A DNA stretch of 64,000 nt from Muribaculum sp. (lineage in GTDB: Bacteria; Bacteroidota; Bacteroidia; Bacteroidales; Muribaculaceae): the NCBI GenBank assembly GCA_009775095.1, contig VSOZ01000001.1:248001-312000 (forward strand), read 5' to 3'. Position numbers and translations under genes: made by a program. How positions within the stretch are numbered: position 1 is the stretch's first letter; each line of letters starts with the position of its first letter. The notes under the pieces were generated by a model. The model was given only the letters and a program-made list of their open reading frames with translations, made no database searches and was not told the origin of the DNA. This document shows positions 45,648-54,227 of this stretch, piece after piece.

Positions 45648-46840
45648 TGGCGTAAATCGTAAGAATTGGACATACGCGTTATAACAATAGCCAGGAAATA
45701 GTAGGCTACCGTAAGCACCCAAAGCATCAGATAAGGTGTTGCCACTTCACCAAGTGTGGCATCGTTGGAATTAATGCCAATAAAACCTTGCATACCCCAA
45801 GTGGCCGGCACAAGGCTACCAAGTACGTACCATACGGGGCTCATGGCATAACGAGGCCATGTAATTCCCGACAGGAACAAAAATATAACCGACGTAAATA
45901 CGAATACAAGAAACGAACTTTCGCGCTCTACCACAAGCGGGCGAAGCATCTGTCCCATAAATACGGAGGCGAAAAGCATAGGCAGCATAAAAAGCAGATA
46001 ATCCACGGCCTCACCGTAGTGCGGCAAGCTGAACATCAACGGCACATAATGAAGTATGTAGACCGTCAAGGGCATGTAGATTGTCACGTAACACAGTGCT
46101 TCGCCGAGCAGGGAGGCCGATATCGGTCCTTTAATTATCTCCGTATCAACACCATGATTCTTGCGCCGGCGTTCACGGCTTCCGCCACCGAGCATCAATA
46201 TGCCGAGTATCAGACTCTGTTGCAGTATAAGTATCACAAGGCCGATCATGATAAACGAAGCGAAACCCTGCGTGACGTCGCCGAGGAAAAATGACTCCGT
46301 ATCTACAGTATTCCCCATAGCCGACGACACTAACGCCGCCGGAGAGTTATTGATGGTATTGGTGCGGATATCGGCACCTAACTGCAACTGTATGTCAGTC
46401 ATGGCAAAGAGCACGCTGCGGTAACGCAACAATAGGCTCATGTCGCAATACAACGGCAACACCGCCTGCTCCTTACGTCCTATTTTCTTGGCGTAATCTT
46501 CCGGTATTACAAGTATTCCGTATACTTTGCGCTCCTTCATCCACCGCTTCGCCTCACCGAGGTCGGCGGCATAGCCTCTTACTTCTGTATACTGGTCGGC
46601 ATCGATCATCCGTGACAATTCGCGGCTCTCCGAAGTACGTGAATTGTCGACTATGGCCATAGGCACTTTCTCTACAAGTTCGGGATTGTAGATAAGAGTG
46701 TACGTCACAGGATATGCGATAGGCAATGCAAGGAAAAACAGCAATACGCCCAAGTCGGAAAACACAAGACGATACTCGTTGATCCATGTCCGAAACAACG
46801 TTCGCCACCAGTTCTTTATATTGTTGACTATGCTTGACAT
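45623..46840 (-). CDS. ABC-2 type permease (export operon, distal)
   Basis: A 405-residue permease of the YhhJ/YbhR type: one N-terminal membrane helix (about 29-48), a large extracytoplasmic domain starting NPELVEKVPMAIVDNSRTSE, and about five membrane helices in the second half. The DxDxSxxS-like IVDNSRTSESRELSR segment is typical of the periplasmic domain of this class. It pairs with the adjacent permease (12 nt apart). No ATP-binding gene occurs in this operon, so the ATPase must be supplied in trans or the pair may not be a classic ABC pump. Confidence 0.88.
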   Translation of the reverse strand: MSSIVNNIKNWWRTLFRTWINEYRLVFSDLGVLLFFLALPIAYPVTYTLIYNPELVEKVPMAIVDNSRTSESRELSRMIDADQYTEVRGYAADLGEAKRWMKERKVYGILVIPEDYAKKIGRKEQAVLPLYCDMSLLLRYRSVLFAMTDIQLQLGADIRTNTINNSPAALVSSAMGNTVDTESFFLGDVTQGFASFIMIGLVILILQQSLILGILMLGGGSRERRRKNHGVDTEIIKGPISASLLGEALCYVTIYMPLTVYILHYVPLMFSLPHYGEAVDYLLFMLPMLFASVFMGQMLRPLVVERESSFLVFVFTSVIFLFLSGITWPRYAMSPVWYVLGSLVPATWGMQGFIGINSNDATLGEVATPYLMLWVLTVAYYFLAIVITRMSNSYDLRHYKVPSVP

Positions 46841-46852
46841 ATTTCTAATACA

Positions 46853-48013
46853 TTAAGGGATATAAACCGGATGCAGACTGCTTCGCTTAAGCTTCCACAA
46901 CATCGTAAAGGGAGTGAGCAGAAAGAGCAGCATGGCTATGTATTCCCATCTTACATAATACAGTTCGTAACCGTTAAGAGCCGTATTTACATATATGAGG
47001 AAATAATAGCGCACCGGTATTATGTATGCAAACGCTCCGATAGGAGGATACATATCCTCGACGGGAAAAGAGAAGCCGGCAAGTGAAAATGACAATATAC
47101 CCAAGAGTGACAATATGGATAACGCAAAACGCAGATTGGGTATAAGACTGCTGATAAGTAGAGCAAACGCCTGACTTGAAGCCACAAGAAGGAGCATAGC
47201 TACAATCATGCCCCAGATACTTCCGTTGACGGGAAATCCCCAATAACCGTAAAGCATACTCTGGATGGCAAATCCTACAACCGAAAATATGACAAATTGT
47301 GGTATAAGCTTGCCGGCGCAGGCCACAACCACCGAGCCTCCGGCATCATTTATCCACTGCACCGAGGAGCCCCGCTTAATCTCCTGAAGTATTGAAAAAG
47401 CCGTAAACTGAAATATTATAAGCTGAAGCAGACACGGTACAAATGAGTTACTCAGATATATCGAATAATTGGTCCACGGATTGCCAATCGGATGCTCCTG
47501 TGTTGTCACCGGCTGAAGCATGGTACCGACAAGATCTTCGTTTAGGCCGGCGCTCACCAATGTCACCTTGGCTATGCCGCCCGACGAGGTGACAGCCGTC
47601 TGCTTGAATGACTTAAACGACAGAGTTCCCGGCACAAAGTAAGCCATGTTGCAGTAATATGTTATCGTAGTCTCGCGCCCGGCCGCTGCATCGGCTTGGA
47701 AATTACGCGGTATCATGAAAAAGCCGAATATGTCGCCGCTCTTCAACAACTTCATGGCTTCGTCATAGCTCGTAGGGCGATAGTCAAGGCTGACAAGCTC
47801 CGAAGCCGACAGGTTTCTTGTCACGTTACGTGACGCCGAAGAATTGTCAAGATCCACAATTGCTGTCGGGGCCTTTAGCGGCAACCCTTCATCCATAAAA
47901 TCAAGAAAAAAGAAAGCCACAAACATAGGCACGACTATCATACCCAACACGTATATCGGTCGGCTTGTCAGCTGCTTTATTCCATCTATGAGCGCATTGC
48001 GGAGTGATGACAT
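46853..48013 (-). CDS. ABC-2 type permease (export operon, proximal)
   Basis: A 386-residue paralogue of the next permease: N-terminal membrane helix (about 17-36), periplasmic domain beginning LPLKAPTAIVDLDNSSASRN, then five or so helices, ending with a short cytoplasmic tail. The presence of two non-identical permeases suggests a heterodimer. Spacing is 27 nt from the HlyD-like gene upstream. Likely substrates are drugs, lipids or small hydrophobic compounds, by analogy with YbhFSR/YhiI-type systems; nothing in the sequence fixes this. Confidence 0.88.
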   Translation of the reverse strand: MSSLRNALIDGIKQLTSRPIYVLGMIVVPMFVAFFFLDFMDEGLPLKAPTAIVDLDNSSASRNVTRNLSASELVSLDYRPTSYDEAMKLLKSGDIFGFFMIPRNFQADAAAGRETTITYYCNMAYFVPGTLSFKSFKQTAVTSSGGIAKVTLVSAGLNEDLVGTMLQPVTTQEHPIGNPWTNYSIYLSNSFVPCLLQLIIFQFTAFSILQEIKRGSSVQWINDAGGSVVVACAGKLIPQFVIFSVVGFAIQSMLYGYWGFPVNGSIWGMIVAMLLLVASSQAFALLISSLIPNLRFALSILSLLGILSFSLAGFSFPVEDMYPPIGAFAYIIPVRYYFLIYVNTALNGYELYYVRWEYIAMLLFLLTPFTMLWKLKRSSLHPVYIP

Positions 48014-48040
48014 TTCTTTCAGTTATTACGATTAACAATC

Positions 48041-49066
48041 TTATTTTTCAGGAGCGAAATATATTATCGACATACCGGGACGGAGTTCGGGTATATCTTC
48101 AAGCGGACGTGCCTTTATCTGGAACGTACGGCTGTCCCACTGGCCGGTAGCCTTTGTAGAGCGCCATACGGCATATGTGCCCATGTCGCGTACATAGTAA
48201 ACCTTGGCCTTTATCTTTTTCTTGTCGAGAGCCGGTATCATTACTTCAATCTCTTTCCCTACGGGAAGGTCATTGAGCAACTCCTCACGCACGTTGAATG
48301 TAACCCACTTGTCACTGAGTTTTAAAAGGTTCATAATCGGCGCTCCAAGCGACACGAGTTCTCCCTCATGCGAATATATTATATCTATCTGTCCGTCGGC
48401 GGGAGCTGTAAGATACTGGTCCTGAAGCAGAGCCTCCACCTCCATTATACCTCCCTGCGCCACATCCACCATAGCCTTGGCGCTTAACTTATCCTCGCTC
48501 TGCGCACCCTCTTTGGCCATCATGTATTGACTTTTAGCGGCACTCTCACCGGCCACGGCCGCCTTGTAAGCGGCTTGCGCCTCGTCGCGCTTCTGTGCCG
48601 ACACCACATCCTGTTTGAACAAAGCCTCCATACGGTTATAGGTCTTCTCCGCTATATTCTTTGCGGCTATTGCCTGCTGCCACAGATCATAGGCGCTCTG
48701 AATAATCTGCTTGCGGGTACCTGCATCGACTTTTTTATTCTGGGCGGCGGCGGCATCTCTCATCGCCTCGGCCTGATACAATTTGGCCTCGGCAAGCGAC
48801 GAATGTATATGAACAAGAGTATCGCCCGCTTTCACATCCTGTCCTTCCTGAACATAAAATTCAAGTACCCGACCCGGAAGCTTGCCCGATATGCGTACAG
48901 AAGTAGCCTCGGCCTGCCCCTCGATAATATTCGGCTTGGGCTTCAGAAACATAAACCCTATAAGCGCAATGAGAGCCACTACGATCACAACGATGGCGAG
49001 TGTGGCCACAAGCGCCGACTCTTTCTTTGTAGAGACTTGATTGGTGGATTGATCGTTATTTGCCAT
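48041..49066 (-). CDS. HlyD-family periplasmic adaptor
   Basis: A 341-residue membrane-fusion protein. It has a membrane anchor (residues about 19-41), a split biotinyl-lipoyl domain (SVRISGKLPGRVLEFYVQEG and VDIIYSHEGE-like GQIDIIYSHEGELVSLGAPI), a long coiled-coil hairpin (about 90-210) and a beta-barrel domain. It would link the two permeases in the inner membrane to the TolC-like channel. It begins 9 nt after the TolC-like gene stop. The anchor shows it stays in the inner membrane rather than being a lipoprotein. Confidence 0.93.
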   Translation of the reverse strand: MANNDQSTNQVSTKKESALVATLAIVVIVVALIALIGFMFLKPKPNIIEGQAEATSVRISGKLPGRVLEFYVQEGQDVKAGDTLVHIHSSLAEAKLYQAEAMRDAAAAQNKKVDAGTRKQIIQSAYDLWQQAIAAKNIAEKTYNRMEALFKQDVVSAQKRDEAQAAYKAAVAGESAAKSQYMMAKEGAQSEDKLSAKAMVDVAQGGIMEVEALLQDQYLTAPADGQIDIIYSHEGELVSLGAPIMNLLKLSDKWVTFNVREELLNDLPVGKEIEVMIPALDKKKIKAKVYYVRDMGTYAVWRSTKATGQWDSRTFQIKARPLEDIPELRPGMSIIYFAPEK

Positions 49067-49075
49067 AATGAGAAA

Positions 49076-50560
49076 CTATTTTTCAGTATCGTAATATTGT
49101 TCGTAATCCATTGTGCCGAGGACTTTGGACAGGTACACACGGCATAGGTTGACATCGATTTCGGCGTCGATATTCTCAGAGTTGGCCTTAAGCCATGCGG
49201 TCTGTGCCTCCATGACATTGTCGGTAGTCTGTACGCCCTCCCTGAAGCCGAGTTCGGCCTGACGCAGATTTTCATTCGCTTTGGCGAGATTGCTCTGTGT
49301 CATGGAGTAGGTCTTCATGGCCTCGCCGGCCTTAAAGGCGGCCTGACTGACCTGAAGATTTATCATCTCCTTCGCATCCTCTATCTGTAGCTTCATGATG
49401 GTCTCGTCGACTTTGGCCGCGCGGTACTTGTTGTAGTTGCCTCCCCAGTGCCATATCGGTATAGTTAGCATGGCCCCAACAGAGAACGCCCCGTTGAACT
49501 TTGTCTTAAAACCGTTGTACATGTTGGGATTCGAGAAAGTGTATGCACCTACAAGGGCCAGATTGGGAAGCATCGACGACAATGCCACCCGGCTCTTCTG
49601 CTCGGTGATTTTAAGTCCGAGTTCAAGCGCATGCAGGTCGGGGCGGTTGCGATATACATCGACCATGTTATAAGTAGTCGCTATCGGCTCCTGCTCCGGA
49701 CGCTCCGCATCTTCGTCAACCAACCGGAGCTGTGTGTCGACAGGAAGCCCGCACAATTGCGCAAGCGCCATGCGCGACAAAGTAAGTCCGTTTTCCACCT
49801 TTACGAGGTCCACATTGGCCGAGTTGAGCTTTACATCGACCGTCAGCAGATCGCTTTTGGTAGCCACTCCCTCGTTTACCATAGCCTGAACATTGTTGTG
49901 CAACGTATCAAGGAGAGCCACATAGCTCGTGGCAAGCTCATGCTTCGCCTTAAGCGACACGACCTGCCAGTAAGCGGCATCGACGGCATATATTATGTCC
50001 TCGGCGCCGTTCTCATGCATAGAACGCGCAAGCTCCTCGGCATACTTGGTTATCTTGTTCATAGCCACAATCTTGCCACCCATATACACGGGTTGCGTCA
50101 ATGTCACCGCTCCGAAAAACACATTATGCATGTCATAAGTCATGGCATCTTTGGGAAGATAAGCCACGTTTTTAGGTATATACTGTCCGTCAGGGCCTTT
50201 GACCGGAACTCCGTCGGGACCTGTGACAAGGTCAAACTGATAGCCTTTGCCGTCAAACACCTGTACCGGCAGATGCTGATCCGAGTCAAATATAGATATA
50301 TTTTTCTGATTATAAGTGTATCCGCCGGCAAAGTCTATAGCCGGCAGATAAGCGGCAAACGCTTCCTTTTTCTGATATCCGGCCGCTTTTATACGCTCGG
50401 CTTGAATACGCATCTGCTTGTTATTGGCCATAGCCATAGCTCTGCATGAGTCAAGCGACACGGTCACATCACCGCCCGCTCTCTCCTGCGCTACGGAAAC
50501 ACCGGCTGCCGACACCGGAAGCAGCGACGCCAATATTAGTCGAAGAAAGAATGATCGCAT
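49076..50560 (-). CDS. TolC-family outer-membrane efflux channel
   Basis: A 494-residue outer-membrane factor with signal peptide (about residues 1-25, ending SVAQ) and the two OEP repeats of TolC-like trimers. Examples are VSLDSCRAMAMANNKQMRIQ, VVSLKAKHELATSYVALLD, VYRNRPDLHALELGLKITEQ and REGVQTTDNVMEAQTAWLKA. It heads the four-gene export operon. A -7 box TATATTTG lies 50 nt upstream. As a substrate-neutral channel it gives no clue to what is exported. Confidence 0.94.
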   Translation of the reverse strand: MRSFFLRLILASLLPVSAAGVSVAQERAGGDVTVSLDSCRAMAMANNKQMRIQAERIKAAGYQKKEAFAAYLPAIDFAGGYTYNQKNISIFDSDQHLPVQVFDGKGYQFDLVTGPDGVPVKGPDGQYIPKNVAYLPKDAMTYDMHNVFFGAVTLTQPVYMGGKIVAMNKITKYAEELARSMHENGAEDIIYAVDAAYWQVVSLKAKHELATSYVALLDTLHNNVQAMVNEGVATKSDLLTVDVKLNSANVDLVKVENGLTLSRMALAQLCGLPVDTQLRLVDEDAERPEQEPIATTYNMVDVYRNRPDLHALELGLKITEQKSRVALSSMLPNLALVGAYTFSNPNMYNGFKTKFNGAFSVGAMLTIPIWHWGGNYNKYRAAKVDETIMKLQIEDAKEMINLQVSQAAFKAGEAMKTYSMTQSNLAKANENLRQAELGFREGVQTTDNVMEAQTAWLKANSENIDAEIDVNLCRVYLSKVLGTMDYEQYYDTEK

Positions 50561-50609
50561 ATTATTTCCCTCGTTTTAGCATTAAAAAAAATCTTCAAGA
50601 AATTCTCTG

Positions 50610-50617
50610 CAAATATA
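50610..50617 (-). promoter_or_regulatory. -7 box TATATTTG for the export operon
   Basis: TATATTTG on the minus strand, 50 nt before the TolC-like ATG, matches TAnnTTTG. A TTTTG lies only 14 nt further upstream, closer than the usual spacing of about 19-21. Confidence 0.5.
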
Positions 50618-50726
50618 ACTTAATTGAACGGCAAAAGGTTTTATTCCCAAACCCTTTTTCGGGTCGTTTTATACTAATCTTTGGTCTCTTTCACCGACCG
50701 GTCATATCAACTGCCGGAAACGACAA

Positions 50727-50752
50727 GGGGGCGCCGCAACAACGGCACCCCC
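50727..50752 (-). terminator. Terminator of the ECF-SusCD-peptidase locus
   Basis: A 10-bp stem (50727-50736 with 50743-50752) with a 6-nt loop. The pair at 50732/50747 is a G-U wobble on the minus strand but a mismatch on the plus strand, so it acts for the minus-strand operon ending at 50785. The tail is short (CTTGTC), so termination may be incomplete. Confidence 0.55.
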
Positions 50753-50784
50753 AATAATAAGACCTGTGTAGCGGTATAGCGCGC

Positions 50785-52134
50785 TCAGGGCCTGCATTGA
50801 TATACCGGCAACTCGCCGCCATCACCAACAGGTATCACCCCAAAATTCACAAAGCCCTGCTTTGACTCCGGTTCAAGTAATGTCACGACCAGATTACCCA
50901 TAGGTTGCCTGACCGGTACAGTTATATACTCTTTATTAAATTCACGTTTTATACGATACGGCATAACCGACACTTCAGTTCGCCGTATGCCTTCCCATTC
51001 TTCCGTATCACGCATTACGTCATTGACATGATAGGCATCAACCGTTTTAACCGTCCCGTCGTTTACAGCCTGCCACTCTATTCCCATAGCCGAGAGCCGA
51101 CGACGCACCCCTCCTTCCGCATCTTTAACTATGTAGGCAGAGGGCCTTTTGACTACCGACGTCGCCACCGGCGAAAGAGCATCATACGCAGGGAATGTAA
51201 GTATGCTGTCTTTACCTGTGGTCATATCACGCAGTCTTACATTTTTCACTCTAGATCCACGGGTAAAACCGACTGCGACATCAGCTTCACCTTCCACGGC
51301 CTTACGGCGGGCATCATCGACTGCAGCCAGTGTCAGATCTATATTTTCATACAACGTATTCAACACGTCGTCGACAACAGTCAATCCGCATTCCACTCTT
51401 CGATTAAATGTGTCAGGCCCCATGCCTATACCTTTGATCTCGACAAAAATCGACAGAGTATTGCCCAACGCCCAACGTGTCGAAGTAGACCGCGGGCTGT
51501 CTCCTCCGTAATTGAGCCGTATTTCGCCGTCAGGCATATTAACCGGAGTAAAATATATGTCAGATGAGTACAGTCTGTCATTCAAGGCCTCTCTCGCCGA
51601 TGATATATACAGATCTGAAATCAATGATTTTATGCCATTGTCAATATTAAGGTGACCGCTCGGAAGAAACAATACATCGTAATCCGTGTCCGTCACACGG
51701 CCAAGATATGACGCAAATTCTTTTCGACGAGGATTGTATTCATGGATATCCATAGCCAGATCAGGCGAAAATCTCGCAAAAGCACGTGATAGATCTTCAG
51801 TCTGTTTATGTACAAGTTTTGTAAAATCACGGTTCAGGTCTATCGTACCCGACGCCGTACGCCGGTGCGTCCGGTACCCGTCAGGATTGGCTACAGGCAC
51901 AATAGCTACATCCATTCTGTCAAGAAGCCCGCTGTCAATAATACGTCGCGCCATGACACACAGCACATAGGCACCCGCCGGCTCATTGCCGTGCAGAGCG
52001 CCCTGTAACCACACCTTCGCTTTTCGGTCTGCGCCACCTTTTTTCGACAAGACCATAATCGGCGTAGAACTATTGACAGTGTCAACATGCACATAACTGT
52101 CATTCTCTCGTTTAAGGTCATCCATATACCGCAC
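50785..52134 (-). CDS. M14 family zinc carboxypeptidase
   Basis: A 449-residue metallocarboxypeptidase. Zinc ligands are seen in LQGALHGNEPAG (HxxE) and the His of AMDIHEYN. The substrate-binding Asn-Arg pair is in IDLNRDF, and the catalytic Glu is probably in FVEIKGIG. The catalytic domain fills residues about 1-290; the rest is an added domain of unknown role. The frame opens with GTG at 52132-52134, sharing one base with the upstream TAG (TAGTG). An ATG nine bases on is the alternative. No signal peptide is visible, unlike most Bacteroidetes M14 enzymes, so it may act in the cytosol. It is the last gene of the locus. Confidence 0.88.
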   Translation of the reverse strand: MRYMDDLKRENDSYVHVDTVNSSTPIMVLSKKGGADRKAKVWLQGALHGNEPAGAYVLCVMARRIIDSGLLDRMDVAIVPVANPDGYRTHRRTASGTIDLNRDFTKLVHKQTEDLSRAFARFSPDLAMDIHEYNPRRKEFASYLGRVTDTDYDVLFLPSGHLNIDNGIKSLISDLYISSAREALNDRLYSSDIYFTPVNMPDGEIRLNYGGDSPRSTSTRWALGNTLSIFVEIKGIGMGPDTFNRRVECGLTVVDDVLNTLYENIDLTLAAVDDARRKAVEGEADVAVGFTRGSRVKNVRLRDMTTGKDSILTFPAYDALSPVATSVVKRPSAYIVKDAEGGVRRRLSAMGIEWQAVNDGTVKTVDAYHVNDVMRDTEEWEGIRRTEVSVMPYRIKREFNKEYITVPVRQPMGNLVVTLLEPESKQGFVNFGVIPVGDGGELPVYQCRP

Positions 52135-53078
52135 TACACATCGTCAAGCGACATATATTCCTCACCTTCGCGGCGCAATCGCGCCATGTCAGGCATCTCC
52201 TTTATGTCAATGAGATAAGGCACCGCGGCCATACCCATAGCCTCTGACACATGACCTACATCGGGGACTTCAGACTTACGCCAATTGAACGGCACATTGT
52301 TTTCCGCGGCAAGACGACGGCAGTAATTCCAGAATGATATTCCCCGCTCATAGCGGTTCAGGCCTTGAGCGTCAGCCTCAGGTGTCTTACGAAGAAACCA
52401 TTCCCTGACACTGTCACATGGTGCAAGCTGAATCACTATATTTTTTGACAGATACTTTTTTATGCGTTCAGAAGTAACATAGGCAATATCTCCCACTCCG
52501 TAAGGAAACTCACAAGACGTATCGGGAAAGGTATACCAACCCGGACTGCCGACAACAGCACAGTCCACATAAGGACTGTCATGAAACAGCATCATGCGGT
52601 GTATGAACTGGCCGCCCGCCGAATGACCATATATGTTATATGTATTACGATACGAACCCGTCCTCAACTTCACATTCTCAAATATGCGGTCAATCAATAC
52701 GGGAGTTATACTATCTGCACTTATCAACCGAGTGTGCTCACGGTTCATTACACCGACTTCCTGATAGTCGCACAACGGGAATCGCTCTTTATCAAATTGA
52801 GGTATAAACACCATGAAACCTTGCTGCTCCGCAGCTACCTTCCATGTCCTGACAAGATAGTCATATCCGCGGTCCGCACCGTGAAACACAAAGATTATCG
52901 GCATTGCCGTAATATCGCCCTGTAACGGTATATAATAATGTATGTCGACAGGACGATCGGCAAACGAAGTACTGTCTTTATACACAAACATGCCTTCCCC
53001 CCTGCCGATGTCAGCCGACAGCCGACCGACGGTAACAGACAGGCAACAAAACAAAATGACAATAATTTTTTTCATCAT
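52134..53078 (-). CDS. Secreted alpha/beta hydrolase
   Basis: A 314-residue alpha/beta hydrolase with a signal peptide (residues about 1-22). The oxyanion-hole segment is IIFVFHGADRGYDY, the nucleophile Ser is in NIYGHSAGGQFIHRM, and the catalytic His is probably in VPDVGHVSEAMG. The layout recalls polyhydroxybutyrate depolymerase/feruloyl esterase-like (LpqC-type) enzymes, but a peptidase or amidase activity cannot be excluded. Its ATG overlaps the isoaspartyl dipeptidase stop by four bases, and its stop touches the M14 start, so it is tightly embedded in the peptide-oriented operon. Confidence 0.82.
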   Translation of the reverse strand: MMKKIIVILFCCLSVTVGRLSADIGRGEGMFVYKDSTSFADRPVDIHYYIPLQGDITAMPIIFVFHGADRGYDYLVRTWKVAAEQQGFMVFIPQFDKERFPLCDYQEVGVMNREHTRLISADSITPVLIDRIFENVKLRTGSYRNTYNIYGHSAGGQFIHRMMLFHDSPYVDCAVVGSPGWYTFPDTSCEFPYGVGDIAYVTSERIKKYLSKNIVIQLAPCDSVREWFLRKTPEADAQGLNRYERGISFWNYCRRLAAENNVPFNWRKSEVPDVGHVSEAMGMAAVPYLIDIKEMPDMARLRREGEEYMSLDDV

Positions 53079-54220
53079 ATCTCGTAGCGTCCTTTTAGTT
53101 CGACATTTCCGTCACGCATAGCCCACTGTCCGCGTGCCATGACATGTACAAGGTCCATATTTTCGTCAAGCATACAAAGATCGGCATCATATCCGGGAGC
53201 CACCCGACCCTTACCACGCAGGTTCATATGCCGGGCCGGAGAACTTGTAATAAGTCTTATAGACCGGTCGAGTCCGAGGCCGCACTCATTAACCAACATT
53301 TTGACTTCACGTAAATTACCGTCCATCGGTGCCGGAGTGTAAGTGACCGTACCGTCAACAGGGTTGACCCGCCTTACCCCTCCGTGCCCGTCACTTGACA
53401 ATGTTATGGCGTCAATGTCGACACCACGGGCCAAGGCTTCCATGACACATTCATGAGGACTTCGGAATCTGGTGCCACCGGTAGAATAATCAACCGTACC
53501 GCCCGACAAAGCGAACTCTATTGACTGCTCGAACAGAAGCTCTGTACGTATCATATGCGTAGGCGACATATATCTTATAAGTCCGGGATAACGGCGGGCT
53601 ATCGACAGCAAAGCGTCTATGCCACTGTCAAGAGCACCGAGATGAATATGAAGGAAGCCGCCCTTGCCGGAAGTAAAACCGCCTAACTTGACTCCGTTAA
53701 TAAGCCGCAACAGCTCCTTTTCGTCAGGGAACGAAGAGCGTTCGTCGCTAATAGCTATTTTGCAGCCGATCACCGGCTCTATGTAGATCAGGTCCTCGGC
53801 CACACTACCCGTAATAGTCCGTTCGGGCAGTCCGTAATAATTGGTAAGCATATAAGCTGACAGACCGTCATCGTTTATAGCCTGCACCTTGGCATACAAT
53901 TCCGCAAGAGTCTTCACGAAGCCATCGGTACCGAGCATCCCCACAACCGTTGTATCCCCGAGGGCAACGAGCTCGCTTACAGTCACTTCAGGGGCGAGCG
54001 AGACAAACCCTTGCTGACCGCCACCACCTGTAACGTGCACATGTCGGTCTATAAAACCGGGCACAACGGTCAATCCGCCCATATCGGCAGTTTCGACAGG
54101 TAAGCCGCACAGATCGATATTATCAGCTATCATCGCTATCTTATCACCGGCAACGAGTATATCTTTCATTCCCAATCTGTCAGGCGACAGAACTTCGGCA
54201 TTCTTTAACAATTTAATCAT
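53075..54220 (-). CDS. iadA: Isoaspartyl (beta-aspartyl) dipeptidase
   Basis: A metal-dependent amidohydrolase that splits beta-linked Asp-X dipeptides to aspartate and an amino acid. Binuclear metal ligands are visible: HxH in FIDRHVHVTGGGG, the carbamylated Lys in IGCKIAISDERSS, His in FLHIHLGAL and SPTHMIRT, and Asp in LSSDGHGG. These blocks are specific to IadA rather than dihydroorotase or imidazolonepropionase. I start at the ATG at 54218-54220 (381 residues), 7 nt after the DcuC-family stop. The frame extends to a TTG at 54241 inside the upstream gene. No signal peptide, so it acts in the cytosol on imported dipeptides. Confidence 0.93.
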   Translation of the reverse strand: MIKLLKNAEVLSPDRLGMKDILVAGDKIAMIADNIDLCGLPVETADMGGLTVVPGFIDRHVHVTGGGGQQGFVSLAPEVTVSELVALGDTTVVGMLGTDGFVKTLAELYAKVQAINDDGLSAYMLTNYYGLPERTITGSVAEDLIYIEPVIGCKIAISDERSSFPDEKELLRLINGVKLGGFTSGKGGFLHIHLGALDSGIDALLSIARRYPGLIRYMSPTHMIRTELLFEQSIEFALSGGTVDYSTGGTRFRSPHECVMEALARGVDIDAITLSSDGHGGVRRVNPVDGTVTYTPAPMDGNLREVKMLVNECGLGLDRSIRLITSSPARHMNLRGKGRVAPGYDADLCMLDENMDLVHVMARGQWAMRDGNVELKGRYEI

Positions 54221-54227
54221 TAGAGCA

